6,357 bases of DNA from Candidatus Gottesmanbacteria bacterium RIFCSPLOWO2_01_FULL_49_10 (GCA_001781025.1 MFJZ01000039.1:1-6357); one strand, 5' to 3'; shown: positions 1 to 5,462, counted from the first letter of the stretch. Notes: a model not told the origin generated them from the letters alone. A program made the numbers and translations.

Positions 1-686
1 CGTATTTCTCTATTTCTTATCTCCAAAGCGCGTACGACGCTTACGACCCCACAAAAAATCACCATGAAAAGTACCGCATACCAGTCCCCGGTCAGAAACG
101 CTACTCCCAGGAGGACTCCGGCTGCCACCGCCTTTCCAACGGTCTGTTTCCGGCCAACAAGAAATAGCAAGAGCAAAGGATACCACGAATAACTTACCGC
201 CTGGTCAATGTGTCCTGCCGCCACCCGCGCGGCATACGCCCCCCCGCTCATATAAAGAAGCCCACCCCATAAGGGCAAGCGAGACCTTACGCTCGATCTG
301 TCAGTACGGATCGCCGCCAGTCGGGGCGAAGTAATCTTTACCAGAAACATCCACATAAATACCCCAGCCATAAACGCATGAAGCCCGATCACTACCCACC
401 ACCCATCCGGCACGCCAAAAATGAGCATGGGGAGAAAATACGGCATGTAGGTGACTGCCGACAACGGATCGCCTAACACAGAAATGCCGGTTGATATATA
501 CGGATTCCAGAAGGGGAAACGTTTCTCGTTTCGTATCGTATCCACAACATAGGCGACGACAGGCAGATTGGCATCGTAGTCGCTATCCAACCGAAATGTC
601 TTTCCGCGAACAGCCAGAAACACACTTCCCACATAAAGAACGCTTGCCAGAAGCATGATCGCTATGCCCCGTATTTGACGATTCAT
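1..686 (-). CDS. YfhO-like / GT-C type multi-pass membrane protein, N-terminal part (cut by window edge)
   Basis: Reading the minus strand from ATG at 686 gives 228 codons with no stop before base 1, so the gene continues outside the window. The start MNRQIRGIAIMLLASVLYVG leads into a first membrane helix (about residues 7-27), followed by an extracytoplasmic loop with a DSDYD acidic cluster near residues 35-39 and the segment FPFWNPYISTGISVLGDP. That layout, followed by paired hydrophobic helices and a later GHIDQAVSYSWYPL motif, resembles YfhO and the PTPS-related membrane family (GT-C fold transferases using polyprenyl-phosphate sugars). The acidic loop would be the usual catalytic or metal site; this is family knowledge, not shown here. 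The start overlaps the upstream methyltransferase stop as ATGA, and a strong purine-rich ribosome site precedes it, so it is probably co-translated with that gene. Its likely role is membrane transfer of a sugar in the local glycan pathway. The exact family is uncertain because only the N-terminus is visible. Confidence 0.8.
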   Translation of the reverse strand, partial: MNRQIRGIAIMLLASVLYVGSVFLAVRGKTFRLDSDYDANLPVVAYVVDTIRNEKRFPFWNPYISTGISVLGDPLSAVTYMPYFLPMLIFGVPDGWWVVIGLHAFMAGVFMWMFLVKITSPRLAAIRTDRSSVRSRLPLWGGLLYMSGGAYAARVAAGHIDQAVSYSWYPLLLLFLVGRKQTVGKAVAAGVLLGVAFLTGDWYAVLFMVIFCGVVSVVRALEIRNREI

Positions 687-1624
687 CTAAAACCCTTCTT
701 CCTCTCCTGGGGCAAAAGAAGGATCGGTATCACCCCATCCATAGGAAAATCCATTTTGCACGCAAGGCACTCCATCTTCCCACCATGTATGCCCAGTCTT
801 CCATGGCATCGCGGACAGACGCACAGCCTCGTCAATAATTCAATGACCGCACACTTGTTTGCAAGCTTCCCCAGCCGCCATGACACGTTTCTCATCGTCT
901 TTACCAATTTTCGCCTCCCACGCCGAAGAAAAAATCGTATGCCAAAAAAAAGATCAAAGAGCGTTTCCGGCTTTGCATTTACTAGAAGTTCCCAAGCCCG
1001 CTCGTCCAACGCTTTAATTTGATCTGTCCCTAGATTCCTGGCCACGACACGCAGAGGTATCTGACCTTGCCACTCCAGTCGTGTATACCACTCGCCCTCG
1101 TGCTCCTCAAAAAATCTGCGGAACCAGATGCTTCGCGCGATCATCCGATGAAAGAATCCGCTGAATTGTTCTCCTTCACGTTTCCGAGTGAAAGCAAGGA
1201 TGCCCTTATCAAGCTCACCGTACCAATGGTGAAAGCCCCACCCAAACACGCGCTCGGAGATAGCGGAGGGGACTTCTATGGAGCCGGCTTTGGCGACTCT
1301 CGTTACCTCGCGCGCAAAAGCTATGGGGTCATCCATGTGTTCAAAAACATGGGAACAAATGACGTAGTCAAATGCCTTATCGGCAAACGGAAGCCGGTAG
1401 CCGTCACAGACCACAAACGGCCGGTCGATGACGATAGAAAACCCGCCGGCGCGCTCACGATTATCACGAAGATACCGATCACACAGAACATCTGACCGTG
1501 GATTCGGATTATTGCCGCTCCCGATTTCAAGCACCAGATCACCGTCTTTAACGTTCATATGCATGTATGAGGGTACGGACAGATTGTGCAAAGCCCGGCC
1601 AGGAAAAGTCTTTCGCCCGGGCAA
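683..1624 (-). CDS. Class I SAM-dependent methyltransferase with C-terminal Trm112-like zinc ribbon
   Basis: 313 residues if started at the TTG at 1624. SAM-binding motif I is VLEIGSGNNP (31-40). The motif IV/post-motif region is FDYVICSHVFEHMDDP (85-100), typical of Methyltransf_11-type enzymes that often act on sugars or small molecules in glycan clusters. The C-terminus has CxxC pairs at 270/273 and 286/289 followed by MDFPMDGVIPILL. This matches the zinc-ribbon and YPIxxGIPxLL-like tail of Trm112/YcaR-type domains. The start is uncertain: TTG 1624 follows an in-frame TAG by only four codons, TTG 1591 is a second option, and the ATGs at 1564 and 1558 would remove LHNLSVPSY, a stretch that looks like conserved family sequence before motif I. 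With the long start it overlaps the upstream glycosyltransferase by 77 bases; with ATG 1564, by 17. The stop overlaps the next gene as ATGA. The substrate is unknown. Confidence 0.88.
   Translation of the reverse strand: MPGRKTFPGRALHNLSVPSYMHMNVKDGDLVLEIGSGNNPNPRSDVLCDRYLRDNRERAGGFSIVIDRPFVVCDGYRLPFADKAFDYVICSHVFEHMDDPIAFAREVTRVAKAGSIEVPSAISERVFGWGFHHWYGELDKGILAFTRKREGEQFSGFFHRMIARSIWFRRFFEEHEGEWYTRLEWQGQIPLRVVARNLGTDQIKALDERAWELLVNAKPETLFDLFFGIRFFLRRGRRKLVKTMRNVSWRLGKLANKCAVIELLTRLCVCPRCHGRLGIHGGKMECLACKMDFPMDGVIPILLLPQERKKGFR
693..708 (-). promoter_or_regulatory. Shine-Dalgarno purine tract for the membrane protein gene
   Basis: On the minus strand the tract reads AGGAGAGGAAGAAGGG and ends 6 bases before the ATG at 686. 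It lies inside the last codons of the methyltransferase gene. It supports the chosen ATG and coupled translation across the ATGA overlap. It is the clearest ribosome-binding site in the window; the first genes of both operons lack one. Confidence 0.65.
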
Positions 1625-2633
1625 TGCTCTTTTGCCCTAAGCGCTTCCCATCCGAATCACGGTGAACGAGGGACGACATCGCATCTGCAAACGACTCTAC
1701 CGTAGAGTCACGTACTACGACGCCGCCCTCACCGACCACTTCTGCCATGGCCCCCCGATCCAGGCTCACTACGGGCGTGCCGCACGCCATAGACTCAGCC
1801 GCCGGCAGGCAAAATCCCTCCCGCAGCGCACTCGTCACGAACGCCCGTGCACCGCGGTAATACTGTGGCAACACTCGATCTGAGACGAAACCGAAAAATT
1901 TCACCCGATCCTGTAGTCCCAATTCCTCTACGATTTTACGAATCTCGGGGTCCGGCCAGTAATCTCCACCGATAAGGTAAAAGTCGTAGGCAAGTCCGGT
2001 ACGCCTAAGGAATAACGCAAAAGCGCGCAGGGTAAACGGTATATCCTTGGCTTTATTGAGGCTCCCCACAAACAGGAGGTACGGACGGGGAGTGCGGTAA
2101 CTATCTGCCCCAGGGCAAAATCGTGCGTCTACCCCGGGGTAGCAGACCGAAATTTGCGTTGGGGAAATCCCATACCGCGCGAGGATGTCCCGTTTGGTGG
2201 CATGAGAAATGGTGACGATGTGATCTGAACGCGCGATCACCGCTTCTGTCTGCCGTACAAGCTTTCCTGCAGACGAGCCGTATGCCCAAGGATGAAATAA
2301 AAATCCTAGGTCATAGATGAATCCTATATTGTGCGACCTCGTTGAAGGGAGCGATTGCGAAAGCCCCAAAAACACATCAACGGGTCTACGGACAAGCTCT
2401 GCTGGCAACCACACGCGCTGCCAAAACAACTTCGGAAGTGTGACGACCTGAGTATTTTTTCCTAAGGAATCTCGTATCCCCTGCTCTATCTCACCAAAGG
2501 TATACAGCCTATAATTATTTTCCGCGTCTCGCTTCGTGAGGTGAATGAGGAGATTCTGCGTCACCCGATAGATACCGACCTTCAGGCGATCATCCGTAAT
2601 CGAGAGCGCTCCTGCATCAACGCCAATTGTCAT
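1548..2633 (-). CDS. GT4-family (GT-B fold) glycosyltransferase
   Basis: 361 residues from ATG 2633, beginning MTIGVDAGALS. The N-terminal half is the acceptor-side Rossmann domain, with a KVGIYRVTQNLL motif at 18-29. The C-terminal half is the donor-side domain, with PYLLFVGSLNKAKD, then EGFCLPAAE at 272-280 (the EX7E motif of the family) and SMACGTPVVSLDRGAMAEVV after it. This is a full-length retaining glycosyltransferase of the type that adds nucleotide-activated sugars such as mannose or rhamnose to polyprenyl-linked or surface glycans; donor and acceptor cannot be read from sequence. An in-frame upstream start would add 13 residues (beginning MPYCLYY) but would run into the divergent gene and past the promoter, so ATG 2633 is preferred. 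It has no Shine-Dalgarno site, yet a good promoter lies 11 bases upstream, suggesting a near-leaderless mRNA. It is the first gene of operon B, and its end overlaps the methyltransferase. Confidence 0.93.
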   Translation of the reverse strand: MTIGVDAGALSITDDRLKVGIYRVTQNLLIHLTKRDAENNYRLYTFGEIEQGIRDSLGKNTQVVTLPKLFWQRVWLPAELVRRPVDVFLGLSQSLPSTRSHNIGFIYDLGFLFHPWAYGSSAGKLVRQTEAVIARSDHIVTISHATKRDILARYGISPTQISVCYPGVDARFCPGADSYRTPRPYLLFVGSLNKAKDIPFTLRAFALFLRRTGLAYDFYLIGGDYWPDPEIRKIVEELGLQDRVKFFGFVSDRVLPQYYRGARAFVTSALREGFCLPAAESMACGTPVVSLDRGAMAEVVGEGGVVVRDSTVESFADAMSSLVHRDSDGKRLGQKSIARAKDFSWPGFAQSVRTLIHAYER

Positions 2634-2643
2634 AATGAAAAAG

Positions 2644-2672
2644 ATTGTATGGTAATATAAACAATATGGCAA
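2644..2672 (-). promoter_or_regulatory. Sigma-70-like promoter for the GT4 gene, near-leaderless
   Basis: On the minus strand TTGCCA (2672-2667) and TACAAT (2649-2644) are separated by 17 bases; each box matches the consensus at five of six positions. A start point 6-8 bases after the -10 box would fall around 2636-2638, only a few bases before the ATG at 2633, which leaves no room for a ribosome site. The -35 box lies within codons 1-3 of the divergent plus-strand gene, so the two transcription units share control DNA. The match is by eye; no expression evidence is available. Confidence 0.5.
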
Positions 2673-3040
2673 AGGGATTAGTTAAAGAAACTGATATAAA
2701 TCTTCCACCGATCCTAACAGTAGTAGCTAAGGGTAAAACAGATGCAGAAGCTCAGAGTATCTTACATAACGCACTTGAACAAGCAGCCGTTCCCTTCGCA
2801 AACATAGTAGGACAATCTGTCACCATTGTCGAACGAGATCCTGACTCGCCTAGAGGATTAAAACCTCTTGGAAAGGCATTTCCGATTGAAACGAAAAGCA
2901 AATCACCGCCCGGCACTCTCGGCCAGACACAAAGCATTGCTCCTGGTGCTCGTGTTTCCGACGCAGAATGGGATAAAATTTTTGGACATACCGATTTTCG
3001 GGGTGAAAAAAAGAAAAAAAAGAGACCCTCTGATGACTAA
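2666..3040 (+). CDS. Small protein of unknown function with Lys-rich C-terminal tail
   Basis: 124 residues from ATG 2666 (MAKGLVKETDINLPPILTVV). An upstream in-frame TTG at 2645 would add seven residues, but nothing supports it. I do not recognise the family. Residues 1-60 look folded: a strand-like PPILTVVAKG, then a probable helix TDAEAQSILHNALEQAAVPF, then a strand VGQSVTIVERD. From about residue 65 the sequence is rich in Pro, Gly, Ser and Lys and is probably flexible, ending GEKKKKKRPSDD. There is no signal peptide, membrane segment or Cys motif, so it is probably cytoplasmic. The basic tail could bind nucleic acid, but that is speculation. It is the only plus-strand gene between two minus-strand glycan operons. 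Its stop is one base from the stop of the convergent glycosyltransferase, and it starts 32 bases from the divergent one. It has no ribosome site. The amino-acid composition looks like a real protein, but without homologues the call rests on the open frame and neat packing. Confidence 0.6.
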   Translation: MAKGLVKETDINLPPILTVVAKGKTDAEAQSILHNALEQAAVPFANIVGQSVTIVERDPDSPRGLKPLGKAFPIETKSKSPPGTLGQTQSIAPGARVSDAEWDKIFGHTDFRGEKKKKKRPSDD

Positions 3041-3041
3041 T

Positions 3042-3860
3042 TTACTCTTTCTTCATTCCGAATCTACGCATGATGTAGTCCCGGACGCCATGCCATGCGC
3101 CTCTGTTTCCGCGATCTCGGTATTCATATAATGTCTTAGTAAGTCTCAAAAATTCATGAATTTTAACTCCTACCGGTGCGTTTCGCTCTACAAACAGTAA
3201 GTGATTGCGCGCGAGATAGTACTCGTTACTCCCCTCTTTATGCCGCATCGCAAGTCGCAGTACAATGAGAGGGAATCCTGCGTTTCTGGCTCTCATGGAT
3301 AAGTCCGCATCTTCGTAATACATAAAATACGGCTCGTAAAAACCGCCCGTTGCCTCCCAAACCTCTTTATGTATCGCCATGAACGACCCGGAGATATACG
3401 ATAGTTCGTCATACCGGGCAATGCCGTGATCCAGTCTTCTAGCCTCAAGGCCCGGCCTTGAGGCTAGTATCGTCGTCCAACGCTTGGGATCCAGAGTCCC
3501 TGCCTCCGGTCCTATGATACCGGGCTCAGAACGCCCGAGTGCGTTCGCAAACTTCCCAACACCTGCCTTCACGAGCGCTATGTCCTGATTGCACACCACC
3601 ACCCACTGGGCTCCTTTGTCAAACGCCGCCTTCATCCCCTGATTGCCTGCTGTTGCGTAACCCAAATTTTTTCCGGTGTGGATATAGGCAACATTCGCCT
3701 TTTCATTTTGAAGTTTAAAGTTTAAAGTTTGAAGTTGATTTTGTGTGTTGTCCACGATCATGACTAGCCACCCCTCAAGGGCCGCAACCAACCGCCTCAG
3801 AGTTTCCCTTTCGGGCTCATACGTCACGATCACAAACCAGATGGCTTGCTGCGTTTTCAT
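3042..3860 (-). CDS. Family 2 glycosyltransferase (GT-A fold, rhamnosyltransferase-like)
   Basis: 272 residues from ATG 3860 (MKTQQAIWFVIVTYEP); a longer open frame up to 3974 only overlaps the upstream gene. GT2 landmarks are VIVTYEP (10-16), IVDNT (35-39), GKNLGYATAGNQG (63-75), the DXD-region equivalent CNQD (90-93), and SGSFMAIHKEVWEATGGF followed by YYEDADLSMRARNAGF (the ED base motif, 183-187). This is the arrangement of inverting rhamnosyl- or galactofuranosyl-type transferases of surface-glycan clusters; the true sugar is unknown. Two stretches look inserted relative to the family: residues 42-51, encoded by a heptamer tandem repeat between IVDNT and NLGYA, and residues 132-141, encoded by a perfect palindrome before the SGSFM segment. 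All catalytic landmarks survive, so the enzyme is probably active. The start overlaps the upstream methyltransferase stop as ATGA. The stop abuts the convergent unknown gene with a one-base gap. Confidence 0.93.
   Translation of the reverse strand: MKTQQAIWFVIVTYEPERETLRRLVAALEGWLVMIVDNTQNQLQTLNFKLQNEKANVAYIHTGKNLGYATAGNQGMKAAFDKGAQWVVVCNQDIALVKAGVGKFANALGRSEPGIIGPEAGTLDPKRWTTILASRPGLEARRLDHGIARYDELSYISGSFMAIHKEVWEATGGFYEPYFMYYEDADLSMRARNAGFPLIVLRLAMRHKEGSNEYYLARNHLLFVERNAPVGVKIHEFLRLTKTLYEYRDRGNRGAWHGVRDYIMRRFGMKKE
3439..3467. repeat. Perfect inverted repeat (14-base arms, 1-base centre) inside a glycosyltransferase gene
   Basis: The left arm CTAGCCTCAAGGCC (3439-3452) is the exact reverse complement of the right arm GGCCTTGAGGCTAG (3454-3467), with only C3453 between them. 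It is read in frame as LASRPGLEAR (residues 132-141) within the GT2 enzyme, in a segment that usually varies between the DXD region and the acceptor-site motif. Chance formation of 14 perfect pairs in coding DNA is very unlikely. It resembles the small palindromic elements, REP-like or RPE-like, that some genomes carry inside genes. Confidence 0.85.
3710..3737. repeat. Tandem heptamer repeat (four RAAGTTK units) inside a glycosyltransferase gene
   Basis: The four consecutive 7-base units are GAAGTTT, AAAGTTT, AAAGTTT and GAAGTTG (plus strand). On the coding strand they read as AAACTTT-type units and encode roughly QLQTLNFKLQ (residues 42-51 of the GT2 enzyme), between the IVDNT motif and the NLGYA motif. 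The tract is much more AT-rich than its surroundings. Confidence 0.8.
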
Positions 3861-4663
3861 GGGTTTTGTTCCATGTGTTCCTTGCTTTTCTGGTATACCA
3901 CAAGCATCGCCTCTGCTTTGCCGGTAAAAAGCGCGACCATATCTATCAGGCGATACGCCACTTGCTTCCACCATGCAAGCATCGATCGATCATGATTTTC
4001 CCAACTGACGCCCACCCGGCCAAATCCGAACGGCACAACGAGCTGATCAAGTGTTTGTAACGTAAATTGCCAGCGGTGCTCGTCGGGTATAAGCGACTGC
4101 CACCGATCGCGCTTGAACCAAGCGAGGAAACTGCCGAAATTGGGGACTCCGATAACGAGTACTCCCTGTGGACTGAGAACGTCGCGGACTTCCCCCAAAA
4201 CTCGTTTAGGATCTTCCATGTGTTCCAAAACGTGATTCATGAGGACTATATCAAACAACGTTTTGAAGTATTTCTTGTGGAATTCTCCCGGTTGAAGGGA
4301 AACGCCAAGGTGTTTCCTTGCGGCCCTGACCGACGCGCCGGACGGCTCGACACCCACCGCATCATACCCCATACTCCTGGCCTCGTCGACAAACAGCCCC
4401 ACCCCGGCGCCGATATCCAGTAACGTTCCCCTCTGTTTAAACCGCCGGATAAATGCCAGTTTCTCCCGAAAAATCCGTCGGAACATATCCTGCTTCTCCA
4501 CGTAATACGCCACGTCCTCGTCCTGGTAATACCCTACCCGATGCGTACTACCAGAAGAAACGATCCGGACCTGTCCACATGTGAGACATTGTTCAATCCG
4601 ATATATACCAGAAAGGTAAAGGAGTTTTGTTTTGCGATCTCCACAAAAACATGGCTTTGTCAT
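3857..4663 (-). CDS. SAM-dependent methyltransferase with N-terminal zinc ribbon
   Basis: 268 residues from ATG 4663 (MTKPCFCGDRKTK). A longer open frame to 4789 would lie inside the upstream gene and adds nothing family-like. The N-terminus carries Cys 5, 7, 26 and 29 (CxC and CLTCG), a zinc-binding motif common in class I methyltransferases of glycan and natural-product clusters. The catalytic domain follows: LLDIGAGVGLFVDEAR (81-96, motif I), VGVEPS (103-108, with the acidic residue that binds SAM ribose), FDIVLMNHVLEHMEDP (137-152), and GVLVIGVPN. The closest general description is Methyltransf_13/Methyltransf_23-like. It probably methylates a sugar or nucleotide-sugar; the substrate cannot be told. 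It overlaps both neighbours by ATGA. A GAGG ribosome-site candidate lies 11 bases before the ATG but can pair with a CCTC just upstream of the start. Confidence 0.92.
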   Translation of the reverse strand: MTKPCFCGDRKTKLLYLSGIYRIEQCLTCGQVRIVSSGSTHRVGYYQDEDVAYYVEKQDMFRRIFREKLAFIRRFKQRGTLLDIGAGVGLFVDEARSMGYDAVGVEPSGASVRAARKHLGVSLQPGEFHKKYFKTLFDIVLMNHVLEHMEDPKRVLGEVRDVLSPQGVLVIGVPNFGSFLAWFKRDRWQSLIPDEHRWQFTLQTLDQLVVPFGFGRVGVSWENHDRSMLAWWKQVAYRLIDMVALFTGKAEAMLVVYQKSKEHMEQNP

Positions 4664-5415
4664 ACGAGGCGTAACCTCTTCAGCAGAAGCAACCAGTACG
4701 TAAGGGCCTCCATATAGGCAAATGCCATTGCCAAAATAAAACCATGAACCCCATCTTTGTACCCTTTCTCCTTCATAAACCTTGCCCAAAACATATGAGG
4801 ACCATAGAAAAAAAGTTTTTTAACTGTTAGGTGCTCATATTTCTTAAACTTTAGTTCAGAAGAAATACGTGCATATATGGAAAACTTAAAGAATAATTGT
4901 GATGGCGACCGATAAGAGTGATGGTAAATTTTTCCGTCTAAATACCCAGTTTGTCCTTGTATAGTAATTTCCTCATGAATAGGATCTTCGCTTATTTTTA
5001 CGTGTTTTCTTCTAAATAACCTAATTCTTGAATATTGTTCTCCCCCGAAAAATACCGGTTTATTGAATACGTAATTTTGAAATGAAATTTGGTACCCTAA
5101 ATAATAGGGAAAAGATTTTTTTGAAAGAATTTCAGTTATTTCTTGTTTTAGTTCTAATGATAATTTCTCGTCCGGAACCAGAATTAAAATCCAATCTCCT
5201 AATGCTTTGTTAAGTAGAAATCCAAACCTCTTACCGATATTTACTATCTTTGTAGAAAATATTGTTGCGTCATACTTTTTTAATAATGTAATTGTTTTAT
5301 CTGTACTCTGTTGATCACTAACCAGAAGCTCATCAAATAGACCTTTAATACTTATCAACATATCTTCTATAGTGTCAGCGTTATTCCAAGTAATACATAA
5401 CACACTTAATTTCAT
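4660..5415 (-). CDS. Family 2 glycosyltransferase, WaaE/KdtX-like (LPS beta-glucosyltransferase type)
   Basis: 251 residues from ATG 5415 (MKLSVLCITWNNADTIEDML). GT2 motifs are CITWNNADTIEDML (7-20), ELLVSDQQSTDKT (29-41), GDWILILVPDEKLS (73-86), and later IYHHSYRSPSQLFFKFSIYA. The C-terminus is the basic and hydrophobic region GYKDGVHGFILAMAFAYMEA, ending in LLLLKRLRLV, typical of membrane-associated members of this group. The full length suits WaaE/LgtF-like enzymes that transfer glucose or a similar sugar to lipid-anchored acceptors. The usual DADE metal/nucleotide motif is VPDE (80-83), so the first Asp is Val. Either this branch tolerates the change or catalysis is altered. The 5' part of the gene is about 30% GC, while the last 140 bases and the downstream genes are about 44% or higher, suggesting a transferred or recombinant gene. 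It is the first gene of operon A and overlaps the methyltransferase by ATGA. No ribosome site is visible. Confidence 0.88.
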   Translation of the reverse strand: MKLSVLCITWNNADTIEDMLISIKGLFDELLVSDQQSTDKTITLLKKYDATIFSTKIVNIGKRFGFLLNKALGDWILILVPDEKLSLELKQEITEILSKKSFPYYLGYQISFQNYVFNKPVFFGGEQYSRIRLFRRKHVKISEDPIHEEITIQGQTGYLDGKIYHHSYRSPSQLFFKFSIYARISSELKFKKYEHLTVKKLFFYGPHMFWARFMKEKGYKDGVHGFILAMAFAYMEALTYWLLLLKRLRLV

Positions 5416-5446
5416 ACTACTTTGTAAGAATCATTACAGACAAATA

Positions 5447-5462
5447 ATTAAACTTGTTTAAT
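5447..5462. promoter_or_regulatory. Perfect 7+2+7 palindrome in the divergent intergenic region, possible operator
   Basis: ATTAAAC (5447-5453) and GTTTAAT (5456-5462) are exact reverse complements separated by TT. The element sits in the 56-base gap between two divergent genes, 9 bases before the ATG at 5472 and 31 bases from the ATG at 5415, so a bound protein could control both. A weak plus-strand promoter (TTGTAA 5422-5427, AATAAT 5443-5448, 15-base spacer) would put the start point inside it. The sequence is AT-rich, so chance is a real alternative. Confidence 0.3.

Noticed and set aside
675..1022. Plus-strand open frame of 115 codons.
   Set aside because: It lies wholly antisense to the methyltransferase zinc-ribbon region; its composition is not protein-like and it has no start signal.
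1067..1495. Plus-strand open frame of 142 codons.
   Set aside because: It is antisense to the catalytic domain of the methyltransferase, whose motifs are unmistakable on the minus strand.
2129..2142. Perfect 14-base palindrome CTACCCCGGGGTAG in the GT4 gene.
   Set aside because: It encodes the CYPGVD stretch, a conserved YPGVD-like motif of the family, so the symmetry is most simply a by-product of the codons used.
3014..3031. Rho-independent terminator for operon A on the minus strand.
   Set aside because: The stem has only four pairs with a three-base loop. The T8 run is suggestive, but the hairpin is too weak to annotate as a terminator.
2868..3131. Plus-strand open frame of 87 codons overlapping the unknown gene and the end of the GT2 gene.
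   Set aside because: It runs out of frame with the unknown gene and then antisense to the glycosyltransferase. It matters only as the frame reached if the A-tracts slip.
3861..3974. N-terminal extension of the second GT2 (38 residues).
   Set aside because: The extension is polar and unlike the family, overlaps the upstream gene, and the ATG at 3860 forms a clean ATGA overlap directly before the conserved IVTYEP strand.
4067..4423. Plus-strand open frame of 118 codons.
   Set aside because: It is antisense to the operon A methyltransferase core motifs, with no family signal of its own.
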